From contig NZ_KB849283.1 in the NCBI RefSeq assembly GCF_000368145.1, forward strand, positions 1,638,324 through 1,702,323: 64,000 bases of DNA, given 5' to 3'. Below the pieces are notes generated by a model that had not been told where the DNA came from, searched no databases, and worked only from the letters and a program-made list of their open reading frames with translations. This document shows, one piece after another, positions 53,806 to 62,171 of this stretch (the first letter of the stretch is position 1; the number at the start of each line of letters is the position of its first letter). The stretch is from Acinetobacter guillouiae CIP 63.46 (lineage in GTDB: Bacteria; Pseudomonadota; Gammaproteobacteria; Pseudomonadales; Moraxellaceae). A program made the translations under genes and the position numbers.

Positions 53806-54900
53806 ATGAAAACTTTTTTTAAAATAAAAAGTGTTAATAAAGGAATGGCACTTTTATTAGACGATTTCTGTAAAAAAAAAGGCTTAGATGTTTCAAGCGA
53901 TGCTGAATATCCACTCAATGATCACCTACCGTTTGGCGAATGGCTCAAAAGAATAAAACAAATCAACAAACAATATCCCCAAGTGGGTATTGGATTAGAC
54001 ATCGGTGCTTTGGTTCAGCCCAAACATATCGGCATCGTGGCTTATATGGCTCAGTCGAGTGATACATTATTTGATTATATTGAAATACTGTCTCAATACG
54101 AAAAGCTTTGGTTTAATTATATTCCCAAAAAAGTGCTTATTGAGGAAAACCACTTTTCAATCTCATGGGATAAACCTGCATATTTACAAGTGGGTTTATA
54201 TCTAGAAGAAACCACCATCGTTGAAGAAATACAAGTGTCTAGCCTTTTTCACCACTTACAACAACTGACCGATTCAGATGCAAGTGTTTTTCATTGTCTA
54301 GAACTTGCCATACCCAAACCCAATGACACAAAAAAATACCAACAACTGTTCAATTGCCCGATTAAATTTAATACAAAGCAAACTCGGATTGTCATACCGA
54401 ATTCTTTATTGGAAACTAAATTAAAATATTATGACCCTATTCTTTTAGAAATATTGTTGAATCATGCCAACATATTACTCAGTAAAATGCCTCAGGAGGA
54501 TTCTTTCTTAGAATTGGTTAATCTGAGTATGCTACAAGCACTTGAAAATAATAATGTGCAAATTCACTCTATTGCCAAATCATTAAATATTTCTGCGAGA
54601 GCACTGCAAAAATATTTAAAAAATAAAGACCTTTCATTTAAAGAAATACTCAGTAATATTCGTCAAAATCTAGCCAAGAAATATCTGCAAAATCAAAACT
54701 TATCCATCACAAAAGTTGCCTTTTTACTTGCCTATAAGGACCAAACCTCATTTAATCGTGCTTTTAAAGCTTGGAATGGCGTTTCTCCTTCTACGTGGAG
54801 AAAGCAAAATATCAATAAAAAATTAGATGTAAATGAAAAGCATACTGTAAATGAAAGCTTTGAAACGGAGCTCAGTACACCTGATGTTCAACTCAGCTAA
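53806..54900 (+). CDS. AraC-family regulator with arabinose-binding-type N-domain
   Basis: A 364-residue regulator. The N-terminal 200 residues fit the Arabinose_bd-type domain seen in OruR/ArgR-like members. The C-terminal double helix-turn-helix (about 250-345) has HSIAKSLNISARALQKYL and KVAFLLAYKDQTSFNRAFKAWNGVSPSTWR. Start at 53806 follows GGGAGA. It lies on the same strand 250 bases after the fimbrial operon, so control of those genes is plausible but not shown. Confidence 0.85.
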   Translation: MKTFFKIKSVNKGMALLLDDFCKKKGLDVSSDAEYPLNDHLPFGEWLKRIKQINKQYPQVGIGLDIGALVQPKHIGIVAYMAQSSDTLFDYIEILSQYEKLWFNYIPKKVLIEENHFSISWDKPAYLQVGLYLEETTIVEEIQVSSLFHHLQQLTDSDASVFHCLELAIPKPNDTKKYQQLFNCPIKFNTKQTRIVIPNSLLETKLKYYDPILLEILLNHANILLSKMPQEDSFLELVNLSMLQALENNNVQIHSIAKSLNISARALQKYLKNKDLSFKEILSNIRQNLAKKYLQNQNLSITKVAFLLAYKDQTSFNRAFKAWNGVSPSTWRKQNINKKLDVNEKHTVNESFETELSTPDVQLS

Positions 54901-54999
54901 AATAAGCCAAATCTCGCTCAAATAACCTAGAACATCCAACTTAAGTTATTGTTTTCTTTTTATAGACTGGCATGATGAAAGCAAAAGTCCATACATAAA

Positions 55000-55045
55000 A
55001 AACAAACTTTGTAGTGTTGGTTTTCCCCTTAACCTACAAAGTTTG
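55000..55045 (-). terminator. Strong intrinsic terminator of the permease operon
   Basis: CAAACTTTGTAG and CTACAAAGTTTG form a perfect 12-bp stem with a 19-base loop. On the minus strand a run of U (TTTTTT) follows directly. It ends the beta-alanine operon and may also stop the AraC transcript from the other side. Confidence 0.8.
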
Positions 55046-55074
55046 CTGCTTGTTCTGCGCTGTTTAATGATGAT

Positions 55075-56466
55075 TTAATCCAAATGGACGGCCATACGCT
55101 TCGCGGTTTTATTCTTGCGTGTCACCATCAGACCACAAATCACCACAATGGAGGTTACCCCTAAAGACAAAGTCGTTTCATAACTATATTGAGGCGATAA
55201 AAACATATAGCCCAATACACTCATAATCACCACGATGACAAACCACGTCAGCCAAGGAAATAACCACATTTTAAAGGTCACTTGAGCGCCTATTTTTTCC
55301 AGTTTAGCTCTTGAGCGTAGTTGTGACACAGCAATGACTAAATAAACCACCAAGGCAATTGAACCCGTTGTTGAAAGTAAAAATCCAAAAACTTGCCCTG
55401 GGAACATATAATTCACGGCGCAACAAATCAGTCCAACAAAGGTTGAAGCAAACACTGCGATCGTTGGTACACCTGCATCATTAATTTTAGTCACAACTTT
55501 CGGTGCTTCTTGACGTGCACCCAATGCAAACAGCATCCGTGAAGAGGTATATACAGCCGCATTCATACAACTTGCCACCGCGATAAACACCACCATGTCC
55601 ATAATCAATTTGGTTTGCGGCACATTGAGGCTGACCAAGACATACTGAAATGTCCCTAATTTTTGTAAATCAGGCGAATGCCAATCGACTAAAGCCACTG
55701 CTAGAAAAATCGAAACAACAAAGAATAAAATAATACGATACAGCACTAAATTGGTAGCACGTTTAATTTTCTCTTGTGGATTTTTAGACTCTGCCGCTGC
55801 AATCGACAGAATTTCAACACCAAAAAATGAAAACGCCGAAATTAAAATAGCCGAAAGAACGCCACCCATGCCATGCGGCATAAAACCGCCATTTGAAAAT
55901 AAATGCCCCACACCACTAACATCACGAGCCAAAGGCCAAAGCCCAAATACAGCCGATGCACCAATCACAATAAACAGCAGTATCGCAACCACTTTAATTA
56001 AAGCAAACCAAAACTCAAACTCACCAAAACTTTTAGTACTAAAGAAATTGGCTAAACTGAGTAAAATAATAAAAGCAAAAGCATAAATAGCACTAGAAAC
56101 TTGAGGAAACCACGCATGTAAAATTTCCGCACCAGCAATTGCTTCGATGGGAATCACTAAAACCCAAAACCACCAATACAACCAGCCCACAGTAAAGCCT
56201 GCCCAAGGCCCAATTGCTTTACGCGCATAAGTGGAAAATGAACCTGTATCTGGTTGTGCAACGGCCATTTCACCGAGCATACGCATCACCAGAAAAACGA
56301 TAATACTGGTAATAATATAAGCCAGTACAGCCGCAGGACCTGCTTTGGCAATTGCAGCTGAAGAGCCGACAAATAAACCTGCACCAATAACGCCACCGAT
56401 ACTAATCATCGTGATATGTCGGTTGGAAAGTCCTTCACCTAATTTTGTTGTTTTAACACCATTCAT
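55075..56466 (-). CDS. APC-family amino acid permease (GabP-like)
   Basis: A 463-residue, 12-helix permease (LGEGLSNRHITMISIGGVIGAGLFVGSSAAI, GEMAVAQPDTGSFSTYARKAIG). It belongs to the GABA/proline-type permeases. Next to an omega-aminotransferase and a semialdehyde dehydrogenase it probably imports beta-alanine or a similar omega-amino acid. It is the last gene of the operon, 99 bases after the dehydrogenase. Confidence 0.87.
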   Translation of the reverse strand: MNGVKTTKLGEGLSNRHITMISIGGVIGAGLFVGSSAAIAKAGPAAVLAYIITSIIVFLVMRMLGEMAVAQPDTGSFSTYARKAIGPWAGFTVGWLYWWFWVLVIPIEAIAGAEILHAWFPQVSSAIYAFAFIILLSLANFFSTKSFGEFEFWFALIKVVAILLFIVIGASAVFGLWPLARDVSGVGHLFSNGGFMPHGMGGVLSAILISAFSFFGVEILSIAAAESKNPQEKIKRATNLVLYRIILFFVVSIFLAVALVDWHSPDLQKLGTFQYVLVSLNVPQTKLIMDMVVFIAVASCMNAAVYTSSRMLFALGARQEAPKVVTKINDAGVPTIAVFASTFVGLICCAVNYMFPGQVFGFLLSTTGSIALVVYLVIAVSQLRSRAKLEKIGAQVTFKMWLFPWLTWFVIVVIMSVLGYMFLSPQYSYETTLSLGVTSIVVICGLMVTRKNKTAKRMAVHLD

Positions 56467-56565
56467 ATTTTATTCCTTAAAAATACTTTTAAAATCGTGA
56501 TTTACATTATTAAATCCTTATTCAAAAGAGAGAAAATCGATGATCTTCCCTCTATACACAAAAAA

Positions 56566-58131
56566 TTAATTTAAAGTAGGCATTGAAAACTGCTTGGCTT
56601 CACGAACGTGTGTAGATGGCCAACGTTGGGTAATGGTTTTACGGCGCGTATAAAAACGTACTCCATCTGGCCCATAAGCATACAAGTCACCAAATAACGA
56701 ACGCTTCCAGCCACCAAAACTATGATATGCAACAGGTACGGGCAATGGCACATTTACACCGACCATTCCCACTTGGATATGATGGGTAAAATAGCGTGCG
56801 GCTTCCCCATCACGGGTATAAATACAGGTACCATTTCCATACTCATGATCATTGATTAACTGCATCGCTTGTTGCATGGTTTCTACACGAATCACCTGTA
56901 AAACAGGACCAAAAATTTCTTGCTGATAACTGGTCATGTCTGATGAAACCTGATCAATTAGCGTCGGGCCAACAAAAAATCCAGTTTCATAGCCGATAGG
57001 TTTGGCATCACGACCATCGACAACAATTTTAGCACCTTGCTGTTCAGCACTTTGGATAAAAGCTTGAACTTTATCTTTATGTGCTTGAGAAATGAGCGGT
57101 CCAAAGTCATTTTGTTGATTTGCATAATGACCAAACTTGAGTTGTTGCATTTCTTGGCTAAGTTTTTCAATCACCAGATCAGCAATTTCATCGCCAATTG
57201 CCACTGCAACAGACAAAGCCATACAGCGTTCACCAGATGAACCAAAAGCTGCACCTAATAATGAGTTCACCACATTATCGATATCTGCATCAGGCATAAT
57301 AATGGCATGATTTTTTGCGCCACCTAAGGCCTGACAGCGTTTGCCTGCCGAGGTTGCTGTGCGATAAATATATTCAGCAATCGGGGTTGAACCAACAAAG
57401 CTAATCGCTTGAATATTTGGATGATGTAATAAGGCATCCACTGCTTGTTTATCACCATTGATGACGTTAAACACACCATCGGGTAAACCTGCCTGTTGAA
57501 GTAATTCTGCCAAATATAATGCTGCTGATGGGGTTTTTTCAGAGGGTTTTAAAATAAAGCAGTTCCCGCAAACAATCGCCATTGGAAACATCCACAATGG
57601 AACCATCGCTGGAAAATTAAATGGTGTAATCCCAGCAACCACGCCTAAAGGTTGAAATTCGCTCCATGAATCAATATCTGGGCCAACATTTTTTGAGTAT
57701 TCACCTTTTAAAAACTCAGGTGCACCACATGCATACTCAACATTTTCAATTCCGCGTTGTAACTCGCCCTGTGCATCATGACAAATTTTTCCATGTTCTT
57801 GTCCAATCAACTCACAAAGTTTTTCAGCATTCTCTTCTAGCAGTTGTTTAAACTTAAACATCACTCGTGCACGTTTAATCACAGGGGTATCACGCCATGC
57901 TGGAAAAGCCTGTTGTGCAATATGAACCACCTGATTGACCAATGCAGTATCGGCAAGCGCAACTTCTTTGCTGATCTTGCCTGTTGCTGGATGGTATACA
58001 GCTAGTGTTCTTGAGGTCTTGGTTACAAGTCCCCCTTGAATAAAATGCCCAACCAGCGTGATCGCTTGTACTGCTTCAGCTGTCTCAGTATTAGACAACT
58101 CGCCACCACTAAAATTTTCTAAATTGTTCAT
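56566..58131 (-). CDS. mmsA: CoA-acylating methylmalonate-semialdehyde dehydrogenase
   Basis: A 521-residue aldehyde dehydrogenase of the MmsA/IolA subgroup. The signature SAGKRCQALGGAKNHAIIMPDAD and the catalytic cysteine in FGSSGERCMALSVAVAIG are present. It would convert malonate semialdehyde (from beta-alanine) or methylmalonate semialdehyde to acetyl- or propionyl-CoA. Without the valine-degradation genes nearby, beta-alanine use is more likely here. It is 53 bases after the aminotransferase gene. Confidence 0.9.
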   Translation of the reverse strand: MNNLENFSGGELSNTETAEAVQAITLVGHFIQGGLVTKTSRTLAVYHPATGKISKEVALADTALVNQVVHIAQQAFPAWRDTPVIKRARVMFKFKQLLEENAEKLCELIGQEHGKICHDAQGELQRGIENVEYACGAPEFLKGEYSKNVGPDIDSWSEFQPLGVVAGITPFNFPAMVPLWMFPMAIVCGNCFILKPSEKTPSAALYLAELLQQAGLPDGVFNVINGDKQAVDALLHHPNIQAISFVGSTPIAEYIYRTATSAGKRCQALGGAKNHAIIMPDADIDNVVNSLLGAAFGSSGERCMALSVAVAIGDEIADLVIEKLSQEMQQLKFGHYANQQNDFGPLISQAHKDKVQAFIQSAEQQGAKIVVDGRDAKPIGYETGFFVGPTLIDQVSSDMTSYQQEIFGPVLQVIRVETMQQAMQLINDHEYGNGTCIYTRDGEAARYFTHHIQVGMVGVNVPLPVPVAYHSFGGWKRSLFGDLYAYGPDGVRFYTRRKTITQRWPSTHVREAKQFSMPTLN

Positions 58132-58184
58132 TACCTTTCCTTGTCTATTTGTTCCGTGTTTATTTGATTAGGGACTCATCCTAT

Positions 58185-59561
58185 TTATTTCACTTGATAA
58201 AGTGCCTCGCCTACAGCATTCATTAAACGGGTTAATTGTGCTTCTGTGGTGTTAAACATTGGGCCAAACTGAAGGGTATCGCCGCCAAAACGCACATAGA
58301 AACCTGCTTTCCACAGTTTCATTCCAATTTCAAAACCTCGAATCGTGGCATCACCATCACGCGGTGCCAATTGCAAGGCACCAATCAATCCGCAGTTACG
58401 AATGTCGACAATATGAGGTGAACCTTTTAATTCATGGACAAGCTTTTCAAAACTTGGTGCTAAGTCAGCAGATTGAGAAATTAAATTTTCTTGTTCAAGT
58501 ACATTCAGCGTTGCTAGAGCAGCGGCACAGGCAACAGGATGGGCCGAATAGGTATAGCCATGGGTGAATTCAATCGCATGTTCAGGTAGATCTTGCTGCA
58601 TAAATGCATTGTAAATTTCACGGCTTGCCACCACCCCACCTAACGGAATTGCGCCATTGCTAATCTGTTTAGCAAAGGTCAAAAGGTCTGGTGTAACCCC
58701 AAAATATTCTGCCGCAGTCCATTTACCGATACGCCCAAAGCCAGTAATCACCTCATCAAAAATCAGTAAAATATCGTGTTGGTCACAAATTTCTCTCAAG
58801 CGTTGTAAATAACCAACTGGTGGCACGATACAGCCTGCTGAACCTGAAATAGGCTCTACAATCACTGCTGCAATATTAGAAGCATCATGTAATTCAATCA
58901 GCTTGAGCATTTCATCTGCCAGCTCAACCCCACCCGTCTCTGCACAGCCTTTGCTAAAACTTAAATGCGCTTGCAAAGTATGAGGCAAATGATCCACATC
59001 CATCAATTGACCAAACATTTTACGATTTCCGCCAATACCGCCTAGACTGGTCCCTGCGACGTTTACACCATGATAGCCACGCGCTCGTCCAATCAATTTG
59101 GTTTTGCTTGGTTTACCTTGAATGCGCCAATATGCGCGTGCCATCTTGATCGCAGTGTCCGCAGATTCAGAACCTGAATCGGTAAAAAAGACATGTTGCA
59201 GTTTTTCCGGCATCAGCTGAACAATTTTTTCAGCCAATTGAAAAGATAAAGGATGTCCAAATTGGAATGCGGGTGAATAGTCCAGTTTTGCCAATTGCTT
59301 ACTCACAGCCTGTTGGATTTCAGGTCGTGTATGCCCTGCACCACACGTCCATAGCCCTGACAATGAGTCATAAATCTCACGTCCAGTACTGTCAATTAAA
59401 TACGATCCTTTTGCACCCACGATCATGCGTGGATCTTTATGGAAATTACGATTTGCAGAAAATGGCATCCAATGGGCTTGATAATTTAAATTCATCTGCT
59501 CATTTGACTGACTGGCTTCCAATGCGTCATCGCGGTCATTTGATGTATCGATATCAAACAT
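58185..59561 (-). CDS. omega-Amino acid:pyruvate aminotransferase
   Basis: A 458-residue class III aminotransferase. The PLP lysine is in LLTFAKQISNGAIPLGGV; other family parts are LIFDEVITGFGRIGKW and HVFFTDSGSESADTAIKMA. It probably moves the amino group of beta-alanine to pyruvate. Start at 59561 (MFDIDTSND) follows AAGAAGAG; an upstream start 22 codons earlier lacks support. It is the first gene of the operon, divergent from the LysR gene. Confidence 0.88.
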   Translation of the reverse strand: MFDIDTSNDRDDALEASQSNEQMNLNYQAHWMPFSANRNFHKDPRMIVGAKGSYLIDSTGREIYDSLSGLWTCGAGHTRPEIQQAVSKQLAKLDYSPAFQFGHPLSFQLAEKIVQLMPEKLQHVFFTDSGSESADTAIKMARAYWRIQGKPSKTKLIGRARGYHGVNVAGTSLGGIGGNRKMFGQLMDVDHLPHTLQAHLSFSKGCAETGGVELADEMLKLIELHDASNIAAVIVEPISGSAGCIVPPVGYLQRLREICDQHDILLIFDEVITGFGRIGKWTAAEYFGVTPDLLTFAKQISNGAIPLGGVVASREIYNAFMQQDLPEHAIEFTHGYTYSAHPVACAAALATLNVLEQENLISQSADLAPSFEKLVHELKGSPHIVDIRNCGLIGALQLAPRDGDATIRGFEIGMKLWKAGFYVRFGGDTLQFGPMFNTTEAQLTRLMNAVGEALYQVK

Positions 59562-59628
59562 AAGTACTCTTCTTGTTTTGTGGTTATCTCTTGAGTGTAC
59601 AAAGCACAATAGTTTTGATAAATTCAAA

Positions 59629-59647
59629 ATATCTTGAGTTTAGATAT
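59629..59647. promoter_or_regulatory. LysR-type operator candidate
   Basis: ATATCT-N7-AGATAT is a perfect palindrome with the T-N11-A core usual for LysR regulators. It lies in the divergent gap, 17 bases before the LysR start, so self-repression plus activation of the other side would fit. Confidence 0.45.
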
Positions 59648-59663
59648 AAAAAAGCAAAACTAA

Positions 59664-60584
59664 ATGAAACCTAAAAAATTAAACCAAGTCACTGATTTTG
59701 ATATAAAATTACTTAAAATATTTAAAACAGTCTGTGATTGTCACAGCTTCACTGCTGCCGAAAGTATCCTAGGGATTAGTCGTTCTGCGATTAGTTTGCA
59801 TATGAGTGATCTGGAAAATCGCTTAGGGATTCGGCTCTGTCAGCGCGGTCGAGCAGGCTTTTCCATCACCGATGAAGGTCGGGAAGTTTTAGAATATATT
59901 GAGGTACTGACTGCATCGATTGAGGACTTTCGTGCCAAAATCAATCAAATGCATAATCAGCTCAAAGGTGAATTTAATATTGGTATTATTAATAACTTAG
60001 TCACAATGCCCAGTGCTTATATCACCAACACATTGGCACAGCTTGCGGAAGAAAATACTGAGGTGGTTATTAATATTAGTATGAGCACACTGTCAGATAT
60101 TGAGTGTCGTGTTTTGGACAATCGATTACACGCTGGCGCGATTCCTTTGGTGAGCCCATTATCAGGTCTAGATTATTTTCATTTATATAACGAAGAATCT
60201 TCACTCTATTGTGGGCAAAACCACCCACTCTTTCAGCATTTAGGTAAAATAAGTTTAGATGACTTAAAACAATGCAATACGGTTCTTCCGAATTATGCCA
60301 TTACCCCCGATGCAATGAAGTTGCATCAACGATTGAACTGTTCAGCGACTGCAAGTGACAGAGAAGGTATCGCATTTCTGATTCTTTCAGGAAAATTTAT
60401 GGGGTTTTTACCCGATCATTATGCGAAAAAATGGGTCCAAGATGGTTTGATGCAACCGATTTTACAAGAGAGAATGCATTATAGTACACCGATATGTCTG
60501 ATTACACATAAAGGAAAAAACTATAATATTATCTTAAAAACCTTTATGGATATATTAAAGAAAACCGTTCAACCGATAAAATAA
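59664..60584 (+). CDS. LysR-family regulator of the beta-alanine operon
   Basis: A 306-residue LysR protein. The helix-turn-helix is at about 20-60 (CHSFTAAESILGISRSAISLHMSDLENRLG), followed by the co-inducer domain (GEFNIGIINNLVT, GAIPLVSPLSG). It is divergent from the aminotransferase gene, the usual layout for control of the neighbouring operon. The effector is unknown; beta-alanine or its semialdehyde would fit. Confidence 0.88.
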   Translation: MKPKKLNQVTDFDIKLLKIFKTVCDCHSFTAAESILGISRSAISLHMSDLENRLGIRLCQRGRAGFSITDEGREVLEYIEVLTASIEDFRAKINQMHNQLKGEFNIGIINNLVTMPSAYITNTLAQLAEENTEVVINISMSTLSDIECRVLDNRLHAGAIPLVSPLSGLDYFHLYNEESSLYCGQNHPLFQHLGKISLDDLKQCNTVLPNYAITPDAMKLHQRLNCSATASDREGIAFLILSGKFMGFLPDHYAKKWVQDGLMQPILQERMHYSTPICLITHKGKNYNIILKTFMDILKKTVQPIK

Positions 60585-60634
60585 TATACAAAAATTTAAA
60601 AACAGTTTAAAAATTCGATTATTTTTAATACGAA

Positions 60635-60675
60635 TTAAAATATAATCCAACCAAAATAATCAGATTATATTTTAA
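60635..60675. terminator. AT-rich inverted repeat between convergent genes
   Basis: TTAAAATATAATC and GATTATATTTTAA form a perfect 13-bp stem with a 15-base loop, between the stops of the LysR gene and the mini-pilin gene. It probably ends transcription from both directions, although the stem is all but free of G and C. Confidence 0.55.
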
Positions 60676-60730
60676 CTTATCACACAACATAACTTTTAAT
60701 TTATGTTATTTATTTCACAAATTAATTGGC

Positions 60731-61039
60731 TTAATAATAATCTACCACCAATATTTTATGCTGATCACTTTCCAAATCTTGAATTTTTAAATGGGCCATG
60801 CTATTGGCTTTTTTATCAACTAAGCTATTGAAATTAAAGCTATCTATTGTGGTGGTTTTTCTCAACACATCAATCGTATTATCAATCGCTTTGCAATTAG
60901 AATTATTAGAATTCTTTTCACATGTAAATTCTACAATCTGCCCTTGAAAATGAATCTCCTCTGCATAAGTGGCTAAACTTAAACTCGATATCGTTGTAAA
61001 TGTTATTAATAAAAAGGATAGTTTTTTATTTAACTCCAT
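60731..61039 (-). CDS. Very short pilin-like exported protein (102 aa)
   Basis: A signal peptide (LSFLLITFTTISSLSLATYA-EE) precedes about 76 residues. The mature start EEIHFQGQIVEFTCEKN matches the pilin pattern of the 47541 gene (TVHFTGEIVNAACAV), and the end ILVVDYY resembles pilin C-termini. A second cysteine (SNCKAI) follows closely. About half of a normal pilin domain is missing. It could be a degenerate subunit or a specialised end-piece. A terminator separates it from the adhesin gene. Confidence 0.65.
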   Translation of the reverse strand: MELNKKLSFLLITFTTISSLSLATYAEEIHFQGQIVEFTCEKNSNNSNCKAIDNTIDVLRKTTTIDSFNFNSLVDKKANSMAHLKIQDLESDQHKILVVDYY

Positions 61040-61131
61040 CTCATTCCCCTCTAAAGAAATGGTGTAGTTAATTAATTACATAACCTTATTATTAATACAA
61101 GATTTTCCAAGCAATAAATAAAAAAATAATT

Positions 61132-61164
61132 TTAAAAAATATGATTTACGTCAATTAATCATAT
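61132..61164 (-). terminator. Intrinsic terminator after the second adhesin gene
   Basis: On the minus strand ATATGATT pairs with AATCATAT (8 bp, 10-base loop), followed by a T-rich run (TTTTTTAAAATTATTTTTTT). It overlaps the adhesin stop, so much transcription should end before the 102-residue gene. Confidence 0.65.
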
Positions 61165-62171
61165 TCAATTGTGACGGTTGCCATAGCTCGTACTTTTCCG
61201 GGCATCACTTTGGTTGCAGTCTGATAGTAACGCGCAGTCATTGGCACATTGTATTGAATATTATCATTTGACTTTAACGTGCCTAATTCAAGCTTGTCAT
61301 TTTTAGCAATCACTTTATTCGAATTTTTATATTGTGAAAGCAATTGTACGCCAACACCTGATGCATTACTTCCCGCAGCAGCATTGTTGGTAATGACATT
61401 TGTAGTATTGGTCACAGCATCATAATCAAAGCTTAGGCTAATTTTATTGCTGTCTTCATAACCCGTTGGGTTTTTTCCACCATTACATAAGATGTTCAAA
61501 TCAAATGCTTGCTCACCTTGAGTTGAGCCGACACCTTTAAAATCAACCTTGTTTACAGTTGGCAGTGTCACTGTTTTATTAATATTGCCTTGGATTTCAC
61601 ATGATGAAGACGCAATAGTAATCGCATTACCATATACTGTACTGGTTAAAAAAGGCTGATTTGGATAACCAATCACATTATAGCGACTATACTGTCCAGG
61701 AACCAATGCCCCTGATCCTGTGGAAGGCGCAGTTTTAACAATCTCTACAACAAAATATCCAGGCGATAAACGATAAGTCGTATTTCGAGATAAACTTCTG
61801 GTATAAGGGTAATAACCTGAAAAGTTAGAGTTATCTGCCGCTTCGCGGTATAAACGAATACCAATCCCTTCAATATTGGTACTATAGATAGAATTACCTG
61901 ATGGGCTTATAGGGTATCTCTGCTGCAATACTGCCTCAATTGTGCCCGCTGAATAATCACAAGAATAAGTAGATCCATTCGATGAAATTGGAAATGTCGC
62001 TTTACGTAAAATAGTTCCAACAGCATCACTCGGTCTCACCACAACACGACCAACAGACATGCTTACATCTTGCGGGGTAAATCCACGCTGAGGTACACAA
62101 GCTGCGTATGCGCCCGAACTCACAGTCCCAGCAATGAGCAAGAGAATACGATTTAAAACTTTAACGTTCAT
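61155..62171 (-). CDS. Fimbrial tip adhesin of the second cluster
   Basis: A 338-residue protein with a signal peptide (LNRILLLIAGTVSSGAYA-AC). The N-terminal part (to about 195) is adhesin-like, with GYYPYTRSLSRNTTYRLSPGYFVVEIV. The C-terminal pilin domain begins near ASSCEIQGNINKTVTLP and ends MATVTIEYD with the penultimate tyrosine. Start at 62171 is nine bases from AAGG; an ATG two codons earlier is too close. It overlaps the usher stop. Confidence 0.83.
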   Translation of the reverse strand: MNVKVLNRILLLIAGTVSSGAYAACVPQRGFTPQDVSMSVGRVVVRPSDAVGTILRKATFPISSNGSTYSCDYSAGTIEAVLQQRYPISPSGNSIYSTNIEGIGIRLYREAADNSNFSGYYPYTRSLSRNTTYRLSPGYFVVEIVKTAPSTGSGALVPGQYSRYNVIGYPNQPFLTSTVYGNAITIASSSCEIQGNINKTVTLPTVNKVDFKGVGSTQGEQAFDLNILCNGGKNPTGYEDSNKISLSFDYDAVTNTTNVITNNAAAGSNASGVGVQLLSQYKNSNKVIAKNDKLELGTLKSNDNIQYNVPMTARYYQTATKVMPGKVRAMATVTIEYD

